DNA of 64,000 nt, from positions 372,001 through 436,000 of the forward strand of contig NZ_MWQK01000005.1 in NCBI RefSeq assembly GCF_002210425.1, written 5' to 3'. The notes beneath the pieces were generated by a model. It searched no databases and was not told the origin of the DNA. It was given only the letters and a program-made list of their open reading frames with translations. Shown in pieces: positions 1 through 8,635 of the stretch (within the stretch, counting starts at the first letter, position 1; each line of letters starts with the position of its first letter). The position numbers were made by a program, and so were the translations under genes. The DNA is from Fibrobacter sp. UWB2. Lineage in GTDB: Bacteria > Fibrobacterota > Fibrobacteria > Fibrobacterales > Fibrobacteraceae.

Positions 1-737
1 GCCACAATGCGGCGGCGAAAATCCGCGATTTCCTTCCTGATTTTTTCGTAAGCACGGCGCGTGAGCCCCATGGTAAGCCCCGACATGTCACGTTCCGAAA
101 GCGGCAAGTCCAAAGCCTTCACCGCAAATTCCCCCATCTGGCGCTGCATATCACGAGCCGCCACAGGCACCGCATCGACCGATCCCATCGAAAGGGATTT
201 GTCTGTCTGTTCGTAGTTTCCGCTCTTGTCCTTCTTCAAGAGCTTCGCGCGCACCAAAAAGTCTAGTGTCTCGGAGACCTCCGCCGCAGAAATCTGCGGC
301 TTGCACTTACGAGCCATGTCAAGAGGCTTGGCACCAGGCATGTGCGGAGCAATCTCGCGCAGCACCGGATTCTTCCACGACTTGAAATAATCGAATTCCT
401 CGTTCCCGAGCACACGCACCTTGTGGGCATGCGCGAGCGCACAGCGTTCTTCGAACGCGGCTCGTCTCGCCTTGTCATCTTTCGCATGCGCATACGAAAC
501 CATCAGAACAAAGTACGTCTGTTCGAACCCGGCAAGCCCCATCGCCGCAGCAACGGACCCTGCCGACCCTACACTCAGATTCTTTTTGCCCTCGCAAACG
601 TACTTCAAATACACAGCCGACGAAAATCCTGCATCACGCGCAAAATCACGCCACGTAAAAGCCGAGCTGCGCTTGCGTTCATCGTAGTAATCCTGGATGA
701 ACTTGCGGTAGTCTGTGTATTCTACAATCTCCTTCAT
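1..737 (-). CDS. TIGR02147 (Fsuc_second / DUF4423) family regulator, C-terminus outside window
   Basis: Reading leftwards from the ATG at 735-737 gives about 245 residues before the window edge. The N-terminal third (FTWRDFARDAGF, then YLKYVCEGKKNLS and AAMGLAG) has the spacing of a lambda-repressor/XRE-like helix-turn-helix. The middle contains the family-typical PGAKPLDMARKC and ISAAEVSETLDFLV, and the visible end is a GLTMGLTRRAYEKIRKEI-type segment. It is clearly homologous along its whole length to the protein at 2771-3607, which is 278 residues, so about 30 residues are missing. The family is the second-largest paralogous family described in Fibrobacter succinogenes and has no experimentally fixed role that I know of. 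A transcription-regulator role is inferred from the HTH-like region. No Shine-Dalgarno is visible; a TATATT box lies 7 bases before the ATG. Confidence 0.88.
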   Translation of the reverse strand, partial: MKEIVEYTDYRKFIQDYYDERKRSSAFTWRDFARDAGFSSAVYLKYVCEGKKNLSVGSAGSVAAAMGLAGFEQTYFVLMVSYAHAKDDKARRAAFEERCALAHAHKVRVLGNEEFDYFKSWKNPVLREIAPHMPGAKPLDMARKCKPQISAAEVSETLDFLVRAKLLKKDKSGNYEQTDKSLSMGSVDAVPVAARDMQRQMGEFAVKALDLPLSERDMSGLTMGLTRRAYEKIRKEIADFRRRIV

Positions 738-744
738 GTGTACA

Positions 745-750
745 AATATA
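745..750 (-). promoter_or_regulatory. -10 like box directly before the TIGR02147 start (possible leaderless mRNA)
   Basis: On the minus strand TATATT is followed by seven bases and then the ATG at 737. No purine-rich ribosome site fits between them. I see no good -35 match, so the assignment rests on the -10 box and on the same layout recurring before other genes in the window. Confidence 0.45.
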
Positions 751-867
751 GACATTTATACACTTTTCGGAATACAAAAATGGCGTTTTTAGCCAAATTT
801 TACCAATTTTGCATAATTTACGCAAATTTTAGCAATTCAGAACACAAACTGCGTATTCCAGGAACAC

Positions 868-900
868 AAAAAAGACCTCGCCAGCGTTTCGCCAGCGAGA
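868..900 (-). terminator. Rho-independent terminator of the FISUMP lipoprotein gene
   Basis: On the minus strand a hairpin CTCGCTGGCG/CGCTGGCGAG (two G-U pairs, three-base loop) is followed by GTC and a run of six T. It lies 34 bases after the stop codon of the lipoprotein gene. Confidence 0.75.
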
Positions 901-933
901 TCCGTTTTCCTCCTTACTCCCCCTCCAAACTAA

Positions 934-2757
934 TTAGTTTTTCACACAACGTACGCGAGCTATTTTTCTAGGTTCAGAGATAGTCCTAGCATAACCGATA
1001 GAAATTTCGAACGTCGAGAGATCCGGTAGCCTGTAATTTCGATAGTTGTCAAGGTAAGAACGAACCCAATTTTCTTCGCCATGACTATCTTCTCCATAAT
1101 AGTTCCACAACGAATCCAATTCTGCCTCGATATTTTCGCCAAAAGACTTATTCGAGTAGGTGTGGTAATAGAGTTCGAGATACCTCTTGTCCATTGGTTC
1201 AAGATTAAAGTCAAACTTATTGTAGAACACGCCCATCAAATCCTTTCCAAAAGCGGCATACCTATCCGTTCTCCAGGTTTCGTCAAGCAGATTGTTGATG
1301 CCACCGACATAAGCGATTAACGCCTCCCAATCCTTGCTACTGGAGATATGCCAGCCGTCAGGACAGATGCCTTGATGGACCGTTTTAATCACGACATCAT
1401 CAACAGGTTCCTTCATATACTTTTGATCAATTCGCATCGCGGTAGTCCAGCTATAAAGACCATTTTCAACGTAATTACCTGTCATAATACTACCCGGCGA
1501 ATACGCGGACACAGAGTACTCGAGATCTTCGGCCATCCACTCATAACTTTTCCCGCCAAATTCAAAACTTACGGTCTTGTATTCCTTGCCATCTCGCGGG
1601 TCTGTCATGGTCCCCGATCCATGCTCAATCTTCATCTTGAGGGAATCCAAATAACCTTTCGTCTCCATTTTCCAAGAGTAGCCATTGCAAAGGACATATC
1701 CCGAATCCGAAACTTTATATTCACCGGCGTCGAGATCGTAATATCTGATAGGCCTATTGAACGTTCTATACTCGCCCCAAAGGTCTTCTGTACAAAGTTC
1801 TACATTCCAGTAATTCAGCAAGAATAACTTGCTAAAATCATATTGCTTCTTCATAATCGTAAGAATGTCATACGACCCAGGGTCCGCATCTTCCTTTGCC
1901 CTCATGCCAGCTTCGCTTACACCTTCCATGTGGCTATAAGCTCTAGCCGTTGAATAAGCATAACTTGCGATGTTCATCATAATGGAGTCCCCAAGTTCAC
2001 CATCGTCAGCAAAATCATCGGCAAACCCATCAATGAACTTTTGCAAGTTGGAGCAATTTATACGTTCTGGCAATGTCCAATGTTCCCATTCATCATACGA
2101 ATCGCCTCCACCTTTCCAAGGATCCCACAGTTCTCGCTGATCAATAAAAACACTGATATTGTAAAGGGTCCTATCACCTTCAGTCGTGTTGTATATATTC
2201 AAATCTTCGGCATTGGAGATTTCCAGCTTAACACCGAAAGCACCAAGGACTTCCGTAGCGGCCTGTTTTTTCGCTTCGGCGAAAGTCTTTCCAGACTTGA
2301 CCAAGTTCAAGACTCGCTTATATTCAAAATGCGTCAGAAGATTGATATTTGATGTATTGCGTTTTTCCAAATTGGTGACCGCATCAAGCCGCATCGAGCA
2401 CTTCGAAAGCGTTCCATCTTTTTCGTGAGTGTAGAAACCTTCTGCAGATAGAAGCACATACTGGCATTCCAGATTAATGCTATCAACTGTAAATTCGCCC
2501 CTATCGCCGGTAATCGTAGCATTGAATTCGCGGCCTGTGGGTTCCAGGTTCCCTTCAGCCGACGTTTCCCTGAGAATAACGCCTGAGCCTTTCACGAGCG
2601 GGCCTTTCTGCGCCGCACCTGAGACTCTTTTACCCGCAAGCGCAACAATGCCTTCGGATTCTTCGCTCGTTCCTGCAGTGTCAATTCCAGAACATGCCCA
2701 AATCATTAATCCAGGCACAAGCACTGACAAACTTGGTATAAATTTATTCAACAACAT
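934..2757 (-). CDS. FISUMP-domain lipoprotein
   Basis: 607 residues. A longer frame begins 33 bases upstream, but the ATG at 2757 is preceded by GGGGGAGAG at good spacing, so it is the likely start. Residues 1-22 are a lipoprotein signal ending at Cys22 (MIWAC). Residues about 35-200 hold a module starting SGAAQKGPLVKGSGV and including NINLLTHFEYKRVLNL; it recurs in the two histidine-phosphatase lipoproteins at 6.4-10.6 kb. The C-terminal about 225 residues (about 382-607) are a FISUMP (Fib_succ_major, TIGR02145) domain: DGKEYKTV, the YEWMAEDLEY segment, ICPDGWHI followed by DWEALIAYVGG, and a final RCVKN. The role of FISUMP domains is unknown to me; a surface location is inferred from the lipobox. 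It follows the TIGR02147 gene after 13 bases, so they probably share a transcript. Confidence 0.9.
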   Translation of the reverse strand: MLLNKFIPSLSVLVPGLMIWACSGIDTAGTSEESEGIVALAGKRVSGAAQKGPLVKGSGVILRETSAEGNLEPTGREFNATITGDRGEFTVDSINLECQYVLLSAEGFYTHEKDGTLSKCSMRLDAVTNLEKRNTSNINLLTHFEYKRVLNLVKSGKTFAEAKKQAATEVLGAFGVKLEISNAEDLNIYNTTEGDRTLYNISVFIDQRELWDPWKGGGDSYDEWEHWTLPERINCSNLQKFIDGFADDFADDGELGDSIMMNIASYAYSTARAYSHMEGVSEAGMRAKEDADPGSYDILTIMKKQYDFSKLFLLNYWNVELCTEDLWGEYRTFNRPIRYYDLDAGEYKVSDSGYVLCNGYSWKMETKGYLDSLKMKIEHGSGTMTDPRDGKEYKTVSFEFGGKSYEWMAEDLEYSVSAYSPGSIMTGNYVENGLYSWTTAMRIDQKYMKEPVDDVVIKTVHQGICPDGWHISSSKDWEALIAYVGGINNLLDETWRTDRYAAFGKDLMGVFYNKFDFNLEPMDKRYLELYYHTYSNKSFGENIEAELDSLWNYYGEDSHGEENWVRSYLDNYRNYRLPDLSTFEISIGYARTISEPRKIARVRCVKN

Positions 2758-2770
2758 ATTCTCTCTCCCC

Positions 2771-3607
2771 CTATTTAAATTTCTTTTCAATCTTTTCCGT
2801 CAGCGGGAAAAACTGAAAGTTCAATCGGCAAATTTTTTCCGGCTTTTTCTCGTCCGCGACAATCGACACAATGCGCTTGCGGAACGATGCAATTTCATCA
2901 ACAATCCTTGTATAGCTATCTTCTGTCACGCCCATAGTAATCCCGCTAAAATGTCTTTCTGAAATGGGTAATTTATCCAAAGCGTCCAGTGCAAACTCGC
3001 CCATTTGGCGCAAGAGCGAATGCACCGCCACGGCGACCACGTTCAAGCGCCCCGTCGAAAGCGAACGGTTCGTCTGGTGGTAATTCCCCTTGATGTCGCG
3101 CGTCAGTAGCCCCGACTTCACGAGAAAACGCAAGCTCTCGCTCACATCCTCCGCAGAAATAGGAGGCCTACAAACTTTGGCAATCTCGCTTGGTTTTGCC
3201 CCCGGCATCGCCACCGCCAACTCGCGGACCACGGAATGTTTCCACGTTTCATAGAACGTGTACATTTCGCTCCCGAGAACTTTAACGCGGCTCGCCTCGC
3301 CAAGTGCCCGCATCTCTTCAAAGCACTTTTTCTTCTCCCGATCGGTTTTCGCGTTTTCGTAACGCACCATCAGGACAAAATAATCGAACTCAAAGCCGAC
3401 TAAGCCCATTGCAAGCGCCGTCTTTTTAGCGCTCTCTTCGCGCAAGCGCGTTTTGCCGTCACTGACAAGCTTCAAGTACGAACCCGAAGCAAAGCCTGCA
3501 TCCTTCGCAAATTCACGCCACGTAAACGCAGAACAGCGCTTGCGTTCCTGGTAATAATCCAGGACGTATTCGCGATAATTTTTGTATTCTGTTACCGATT
3601 TCATCAT
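2771..3607 (-). CDS. TIGR02147 (Fsuc_second / DUF4423) family regulator
   Basis: 278 residues, full length for the family. An HTH-like N-terminal stretch (FTWREFAKDAGFASGSYLK, then SDGKTRL and TALAMGLVG) resembles XRE-type DNA-binding domains; the rest is the family-specific part (PGAKPSEIAKVC, ISAEDVSESLRFLV, FSGITMGVTEDSY). It is colinear with the partial gene at the window start. The downstream gene is a FISUMP lipoprotein 13 bases away, so a regulator-plus-target arrangement is plausible but inferred. There are two adjacent ATGs at 3602-3607 and I cannot choose between them. A TAAATT box sits close upstream with no Shine-Dalgarno. Confidence 0.88.
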   Translation of the reverse strand: MMKSVTEYKNYREYVLDYYQERKRCSAFTWREFAKDAGFASGSYLKLVSDGKTRLREESAKKTALAMGLVGFEFDYFVLMVRYENAKTDREKKKCFEEMRALGEASRVKVLGSEMYTFYETWKHSVVRELAVAMPGAKPSEIAKVCRPPISAEDVSESLRFLVKSGLLTRDIKGNYHQTNRSLSTGRLNVVAVAVHSLLRQMGEFALDALDKLPISERHFSGITMGVTEDSYTRIVDEIASFRKRIVSIVADEKKPEKICRLNFQFFPLTEKIEKKFK

Positions 3608-3758
3608 ACCATAAATTTACTTTATCATAGAGTTACACACAATATTCTGCAAAATTTTTATTAAAACAAAAATGGCGATTTTAAGCAAATTTAAGCACTT
3701 TAAAAAACAACTTAAAGAAAATTCAAAAACATAAAACAAGAATTAATTTTCATAGAAC

Positions 3759-3793
3759 AAAAAAAATCCCCCGGCGTAATGCCGAGGGAATTT
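3759..3793 (-). terminator. Terminator of the decarboxylase operon
   Basis: On the minus strand CCCTCGGC pairs with GCCGGGGG around a short loop, followed by ATTTTTTTT. It lies about 80 bases after the beta-subunit stop codon, beyond an interspersed hairpin element. Confidence 0.7.
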
Positions 3794-3798
3794 AAAGC

Positions 3799-3856
3799 GA
3801 TGGAGATTCCCGCTTACTTCGACTGCGCTCAGCACAGGCTCCGGCGGGAATGACAA
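3799..3856. repeat. Interspersed hairpin element (GATTCCCGC...GCGGGAATGACA type)
   Basis: GAGATTCCCGC at the left and GCGGGAATGACA at the right can pair over an inner segment containing TTCGACTGCGCTCAGCACAGG. Related elements ending in ATGACA recur in intergenic gaps near 24.1, 30.7, 33.8, 38.1-38.2 and 39.2-39.3 kb. Confidence 0.6.
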
Positions 3857-3870
3857 TACTCGCGTTTATC

Positions 3871-5031
3871 TTAGCTCAAGCGGCTGATCATATAACCAGC
3901 GCAAACTGCCGTACCAATCACGCCAGAGACGTTCGGGCCCATAGCGTGCATGAGGAGGAAGTTCTGCGGGTCATACTTGGCACCTTCAACCTGAGAAACA
4001 CGGGCAGCCATCGGCACAGCGGAAACGCCTGCGGAACCGATAAGCGGGTTCACCGGGTTCTTCGGAGAGCACTTGTTCATGATCTTTGCGAGGAGCAAAC
4101 CGCCGAAAGTGGAGAAGCCAAAAGCAACCACACCCATAGCGATGATCATGAGAGTCTGCGGCTTGAGGAAGATGTCAGCAGACATCGTGAGACCCACGGA
4201 CGTGCCGAGGAAGATCGTCACAATGTTCATGAGTTCGTTCGAAGAAGTCTTCACGAGGCGTTCAACGACACCTGCTTCCTTGAAGATGTTGCCCATCATA
4301 AGCATGATGATAAGGGCAGAAGCATCCGGCACGACGAGCACGCAAACGATCATCACCATCACGGCAAACACGATGCGTTCGGCCTTGGAAACCTGGCGGA
4401 GAGCCTTCATGCGAATCTTGCGTTCAGCGTCGTTCGTCATAGCGCGCATGATAGGCGGCTGGATGAGCGGCACGAGAGCCATGTAGGTGTAGGCAGCAAC
4501 GGCGATGGGGCCGATGAGGTGCTTAGCAAGCTTGTTCGCAGTGAAGATGGACGTCGGACCGTCAGCACCACCGATGATACCGATGGAAGCTGCTTCACCG
4601 AGCGTAAAGCCACCGAGAGCGACAGCTGCAAACATGGTCATGAACACGCCAAACTGTGCGCCACCACCGAGGATGAGCGTACGCGGATTAGCGATAAGCG
4701 GTCCAAAATCCGTCATGGCACCCACGCCCAAGAAGATGATGGGCGGGAAGAGTTCCAGATGGATACCCTGGCTGATGTAGTAGTAGAGACCGCCAGTCGG
4801 GCTGAACATACCTTCGATGCTCCAGCCACCGTCGTAGAACGCGACGGACGGGATGTTCACCGCAAGTGCACCGATAGCAATCGGCAAGAGCAGAAGCGGT
4901 TCGTATTTTTTGACAATCGCAAGGAACATCAACACGAAGCTCACGATCCACATGATTACCATCGGAACGGTAATCTGCGCGAATCCTGTGCTCGAGGCGA
5001 AGTCCGCGACTGAGTTAATAATTCCACTCAT
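3871..5031 (-). CDS. mmdB: Na+-pumping decarboxylase beta subunit (methylmalonyl-CoA/oxaloacetate type)
   Basis: 386 residues with about nine or more hydrophobic segments. In this family the beta subunit releases CO2 from carboxybiotin and couples this to sodium export across the inner membrane. Visible hallmarks are FLGVGAMTDFGPLIANP, the GGADGPTSIF loop that carries the ion/proton-coupling Asp, and the C-terminal NPLIGSAGVSAVPMAAR with FLLMHAMGPNVSGVIG. A GAGG site precedes the ATG, and the biotin-carrier gene ends 14 bases upstream. The order delta, biotin carrier, beta matches the mmdD-mmdC-mmdB order of methylmalonyl-CoA decarboxylases, but oxaloacetate or glutaconyl-CoA decarboxylase beta subunits look the same, so the substrate is inferred. 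No alpha (carboxyltransferase) gene is nearby. Confidence 0.9.
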   Translation of the reverse strand: MSGIINSVADFASSTGFAQITVPMVIMWIVSFVLMFLAIVKKYEPLLLLPIAIGALAVNIPSVAFYDGGWSIEGMFSPTGGLYYYISQGIHLELFPPIIFLGVGAMTDFGPLIANPRTLILGGGAQFGVFMTMFAAVALGGFTLGEAASIGIIGGADGPTSIFTANKLAKHLIGPIAVAAYTYMALVPLIQPPIMRAMTNDAERKIRMKALRQVSKAERIVFAVMVMIVCVLVVPDASALIIMLMMGNIFKEAGVVERLVKTSSNELMNIVTIFLGTSVGLTMSADIFLKPQTLMIIAMGVVAFGFSTFGGLLLAKIMNKCSPKNPVNPLIGSAGVSAVPMAARVSQVEGAKYDPQNFLLMHAMGPNVSGVIGTAVCAGYMISRLS

Positions 5032-5045
5032 TGACTTTTACCTCA

Positions 5046-5408
5046 TTAGGCAATGGTCATCAAGACCTGGCCATCAGTAACAGTGTCGGTTTCCTTGACG
5101 GAGATAGAGGTGACCTTGCCTGCGCACGGAGCGACGACCGGGTTTTCCATCTTGAGGGCTTCGATAACAGCCACTTCCTGGTTGGCAGCAACAGTGTCAC
5201 CAACGTTGACTTTGAGCTTGAACACAGAGCCAGCGAGCGGGCTCTTGACTTCGGTGCCACCAGCGACGGCCGGAGCCGGAGCAGCAGCAGGAGCCGGGGC
5301 CGGAGCGGCAACCGGAGCAGCAGGAGCTGCAGCAACTGCGGAATCAAGAACTTCTACTTCGACGTCGTAGGTCTTGCCTTCGAAACTGATACGGACTGTT
5401 TTCTTCAT
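5046..5408 (-). CDS. mmdC: Biotin carboxyl carrier subunit of the decarboxylase
   Basis: 120 residues. Residues 1-21 form a small N-terminal strand region (MKKTVRISFEGKTYDVEVEV), residues about 27-50 are an Ala/Pro linker, and the C-terminal 70 residues are a biotinyl domain. The biotin-accepting Lys is in EALKMEN; the usual sequence is EAMKMEN, and Leu before the Lys is a mild variation. The protein shuttles carboxybiotin between the carboxyltransferase and the beta subunit. An AGGAAAAA site precedes the start. It lies between the delta-like and beta genes with short gaps, consistent with one operon. Confidence 0.9.
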   Translation of the reverse strand: MKKTVRISFEGKTYDVEVEVLDSAVAAAPAAPVAAPAPAPAAAPAPAVAGGTEVKSPLAGSVFKLKVNVGDTVAANQEVAVIEALKMENPVVAPCAGKVTSISVKETDTVTDGQVLMTIA

Positions 5409-5456
5409 TTTTATTTTTCCTGGCTTAAAAGCCTGTTAAGTTTTAAAAGTTGAACC

Positions 5457-6296
5457 TTACTTGACGATCGTCCAAGCAGGGGAGTTAATGTTTCTGTAAG
5501 CGGTCACGCGGCAGGGCTGACCAAGAGCCTGCGTTGCAGCAGCGGTAGCAATCACGAGGAACTGTTCGTTTGTAAGTCCCGGATGTTCTTCGAGGGCGGC
5601 AACGGCGGCAATGCCGAGGAACGCCTGGAGCTGCTTGTTGGTGAATCCCGGATGGATGCTCTTTGCATTCGGATCCCAGTCGCAGTGTGCCGGAGCACGA
5701 ACCGCAGGAGCCGGAGCGGCAGCAGCAGCGGCCGGAGCTGCCTTCTTAGCAGGAGCCGGAGCCTTGACCTTGTCCAAACCGAGCTTCTTCATGATTGCGC
5801 TCATGATAGTGCAGAGGACGAGGAGGCCAATGATCACAGACATCACGACGATGAGGCCTGTTGCCTGGAATTCGACGAGCTTGCCGATGGTGAACTTCTG
5901 GACTTCACCATGGCACTTGCCAGCTTCCATCTTGCCATGGCAGTATTCGCTACCGAGCTTAGCCTTAGCAATCGGGAGCACGGCCGTACCGTTGGCATTT
6001 TCAACGGAATCGCGAATATCGCGGGCGCGAACGGACTGTTCGTATGTCTTATAAAGAATGGAATAGCCACCACCGTGAGTTTCCACAATCTGGAAAACAG
6101 TAGATTCATCCATCCACTTGAGCTGTTCCTTGATCGGAGCGGCAATGGAGTCCGGCATCAGAGCAATCTGCTCGTCAAAACGGCCAACCTTTGCAGCCTT
6201 GGAAGCAGCAGGTTGAGCTACGATTTCAGACGCGAAGGCACCGGAAACCGTTGTCACCGCGGCAAAAAGCATAGCTTTCTTTAGTGTATCATTCAT
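5457..6296 (-). CDS. mmdD: OadG/MmdD-like delta subunit with long periplasmic N-terminus
   Basis: 279 residues. Unlike the usual 80-120 residue OadG-type subunits, this one starts with a signal-like segment (residues 1-24) and a predicted non-cytoplasmic stretch to about 142 (containing two Cys in EYCHGK and KCHGEV). Then comes the OadG-type transmembrane helix FQATGLIVVMSVIIGLLVLC (about 143-162), an Ala/Pro linker (about 173-200) and a C-terminal region with HPGFTNKQLQAFLGIAAVAA and HPGLTNEQFLVIATAAAT, which looks internally duplicated. Family members anchor the carboxyltransferase to the membrane beta subunit. The function is assigned mainly from the helix and the neighbours. The upstream gap of 78 bases holds a TATATT box (minus strand, about 6354-6359), so this is probably the first gene of the operon. 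Confidence 0.75.
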   Translation of the reverse strand: MNDTLKKAMLFAAVTTVSGAFASEIVAQPAASKAAKVGRFDEQIALMPDSIAAPIKEQLKWMDESTVFQIVETHGGGYSILYKTYEQSVRARDIRDSVENANGTAVLPIAKAKLGSEYCHGKMEAGKCHGEVQKFTIGKLVEFQATGLIVVMSVIIGLLVLCTIMSAIMKKLGLDKVKAPAPAKKAAPAAAAAAPAPAVRAPAHCDWDPNAKSIHPGFTNKQLQAFLGIAAVAALEEHPGLTNEQFLVIATAAATQALGQPCRVTAYRNINSPAWTIVK

Positions 6297-6374
6297 ATCG
6301 GAATGCGTCCATGTTTAATTAAGTGAACTGTTTGATAAAAATCAACGCGCGTGAATATAGCAATTTTAGGGATT

Positions 6375-8615
6375 TTACATCGTCATCGTACCAGAAGAAA
6401 GACCCTTCACAGGCTCATAACGGAGGGTGCCGTCGGTCCCCAGAATGATAGCCACGCCAGCGAGGTAATTGATCCACTGCTTCGTGTCGAAATAGCGGAG
6501 ATTTGCCTTGCCGTTCGTGCAGAACGCCGTCAGCGGCACAACCATCATGTCGTGGGAAATCCACACGCCTACGCGGTTTACCTTCGCAAAGCGGGGCATC
6601 ACAATCTCGGTCATGAATTCTTCGCCACGGGACTGTAGAGGATAGTATGCATCGGTATAGCTTCCTTTGTACGCATATTCCGAAGCGACGACCCAGCCAC
6701 CGCCATTGTTGTTCTTGTACGTTTCAAACTTATTTTCGTCCTTCACGAACCAGTCACCATCTAGTTCCGGCAACGTGTCGTTACCCATGCTCGTGACGCC
6801 CGCACCCGCCGCCACGTTCTCGCAGGTTTCGTAGCTACGCGTGTAAGTCGAATTCACGAAGTAAATACTTTCGCCTTCGAGCTTTGCGCCCACCGACTGA
6901 GACTGCTTTTTACCATTGTCCGTCAGGTGGCCCTTCTTGCCCGTATCGTCCGTACGTTCCGCATGGCGCAAGATAAAGATGACCTTTTCGCCAGGAGCAA
7001 GCTTTTTCATGACTTCTTCGACATCGACAAATTCCTGGATATCATCCGAGGTTGCTTCACGCCAAGACTTCTTGCTCTGTTCGTAAACGTAGAACTTATC
7101 GGCATTGATTTTACCATTCTTGATCTGGCCATCGTAATCGCCAGCGCCAAAGCCAACCGTATCCTTTTCAAGGTCTGTCGCCACGCGCCAAGCCTTGATA
7201 GAACCATCGCAAATGAAGCGGATACGCGGGCCTTCGGGCTGTTCATAGTAAGAGACAAAGTACTCGCTCTGGCTGTTGCCTACATACTTCACCATTCCAT
7301 TGGTCATCGCATTGCAAGATTCAAAGCCATGCGTACTCGTCCAGAAATTGCGCACATGCTTTTCAAAGTCCGGCACATCGCCAAGCTTCCAGCTCTCCAT
7401 GTTCTTGCGGATTTTTGCAAGGCCACCTTCAGCATCGAGAATCAACAGCTTATCTGCAAGTTTTGCCTTCGAAGCATTGTCGCCCCAGTTGCCATCGCCA
7501 CGGATATCTTCAGCAATATAATCCGCCTGCGAAAGGAAGTTGCCATCCGGCGCATAGCTCTGCATCATCACAGAAACGGCAAGGAGCGCCGCACTGTAGT
7601 CATCAGAACCGAACAAGCTAATGTCTTCTGCCGCCTTGTCCGACGACGTCGTCTGAGTACCACGGTTCCAACCAAATCCATTAAAGCCACCCGTGCTAGA
7701 ACCGCCAAGGCTAATACCGAACGAAGAAAGCACATCGCTCAGCGCACGCCCGCTCTGGCTCCCAATCGGTTGGTTGTTGCCCGAATCCTCCACGAGCTTC
7801 ATCACGCGCGGAGCCGCCATGTGCGTCAGGATATTCACGTTAAAAGAATCGCGCTTGGACAAGTCCACAACCGCATTGAGCTTTACAAGCGATGACTGCC
7901 CGCCAAATTCATTCCTGAAAAAGCCGCTCGCTTCAACCCTAGCATAAGGCGAAACGAGGTCAACACTTCCAAAATCAAAACTACCATCCGAAGAGGTAAT
8001 GCAGGTCTCGTGCGTACGCTTGGAATCGGCAAGGCGCATCACGCTATCGAGTTCCACAATCTTCACGGAAGCTCCGTAACGGAACGGGCCCTTTTCGGCA
8101 ATGCCCTTGATATTAACGTCTGCCCTGCGATAATCCGAAGCATCGGTAGAATCCAAGGATTCCGCGCCAATCACCTTCGAGTCGCCAAGTTTCAAGACGC
8201 CATCTTTACACTCAACCGTAAAGAGCTCCTCGACATCGGTTTCCCAGCTCCCCGAAATGCAATAGTAAAGTTTCTGCTCGCCCGCCACCATGAGAGCCTC
8301 GCCCTCGTTTGACGAGTTGCAAGCAGGCAAGGACTTTGTATCCGTAACAGTCGTCGTATCGACAACTTCAATGGTATCATGGACATCGGGCTTACCCTTG
8401 TTATCCAGGGAGTCCTTCTGGTCCTGATTGCCCTTTTCATCCTTTGAGGGATTTTCACTCGAAGAATTACCGCCCGAAGGTTTATCCTTCGAATCGGAAC
8501 TTCCAATTTCAGCAGCCGCCTCGCAATCATCGCCCTCGCACGGCACAGAACCGTAACGGACGGAATCGCAAGACGTCCATAACAAAACCGATAAAGCTAA
8601 TATCCAAACCCGCAT
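6375..8615 (-). CDS. Lipoprotein with C-terminal histidine-phosphatase domain (copy A)
   Basis: 746 residues. A lipobox LLWTSC places the modified Cys at 16, followed by an acidic/Ser-rich linker. Residues about 165-320 carry the same module as the FISUMP lipoprotein (GIAEKGPFRYGASVKIVELD, NVNILTHMAAPRVMKLV). The C-terminal 200 residues are a histidine phosphatase: RHAER at about 550 (phospho-acceptor His; Ala instead of the common Gly), TDNGKKQS, YTRSYETCENVA, and the second catalytic His in SHDMMVVP at about 688. It hydrolyses phosphomonoesters if active; the substrate is unknown. It lies 20 bases after the paralogue at 8636-10633, so the two are probably co-transcribed. Attachment to the outer membrane or surface is inferred. 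Confidence 0.85.
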   Translation of the reverse strand: MRVWILALSVLLWTSCDSVRYGSVPCEGDDCEAAAEIGSSDSKDKPSGGNSSSENPSKDEKGNQDQKDSLDNKGKPDVHDTIEVVDTTTVTDTKSLPACNSSNEGEALMVAGEQKLYYCISGSWETDVEELFTVECKDGVLKLGDSKVIGAESLDSTDASDYRRADVNIKGIAEKGPFRYGASVKIVELDSVMRLADSKRTHETCITSSDGSFDFGSVDLVSPYARVEASGFFRNEFGGQSSLVKLNAVVDLSKRDSFNVNILTHMAAPRVMKLVEDSGNNQPIGSQSGRALSDVLSSFGISLGGSSTGGFNGFGWNRGTQTTSSDKAAEDISLFGSDDYSAALLAVSVMMQSYAPDGNFLSQADYIAEDIRGDGNWGDNASKAKLADKLLILDAEGGLAKIRKNMESWKLGDVPDFEKHVRNFWTSTHGFESCNAMTNGMVKYVGNSQSEYFVSYYEQPEGPRIRFICDGSIKAWRVATDLEKDTVGFGAGDYDGQIKNGKINADKFYVYEQSKKSWREATSDDIQEFVDVEEVMKKLAPGEKVIFILRHAERTDDTGKKGHLTDNGKKQSQSVGAKLEGESIYFVNSTYTRSYETCENVAAGAGVTSMGNDTLPELDGDWFVKDENKFETYKNNNGGGWVVASEYAYKGSYTDAYYPLQSRGEEFMTEIVMPRFAKVNRVGVWISHDMMVVPLTAFCTNGKANLRYFDTKQWINYLAGVAIILGTDGTLRYEPVKGLSSGTMTM

Positions 8616-8635
8616 AGGTTGAATATTAGTAAAAT

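Noticed and set aside
5046-5408. Possible loss of biotinylation because EALKMEN differs from EAMKMEN.
   Set aside because: The Met after the modified Lys and the surrounding fold are intact; Leu in place of the first Met is seen in the wider family, so the domain is likely functional.
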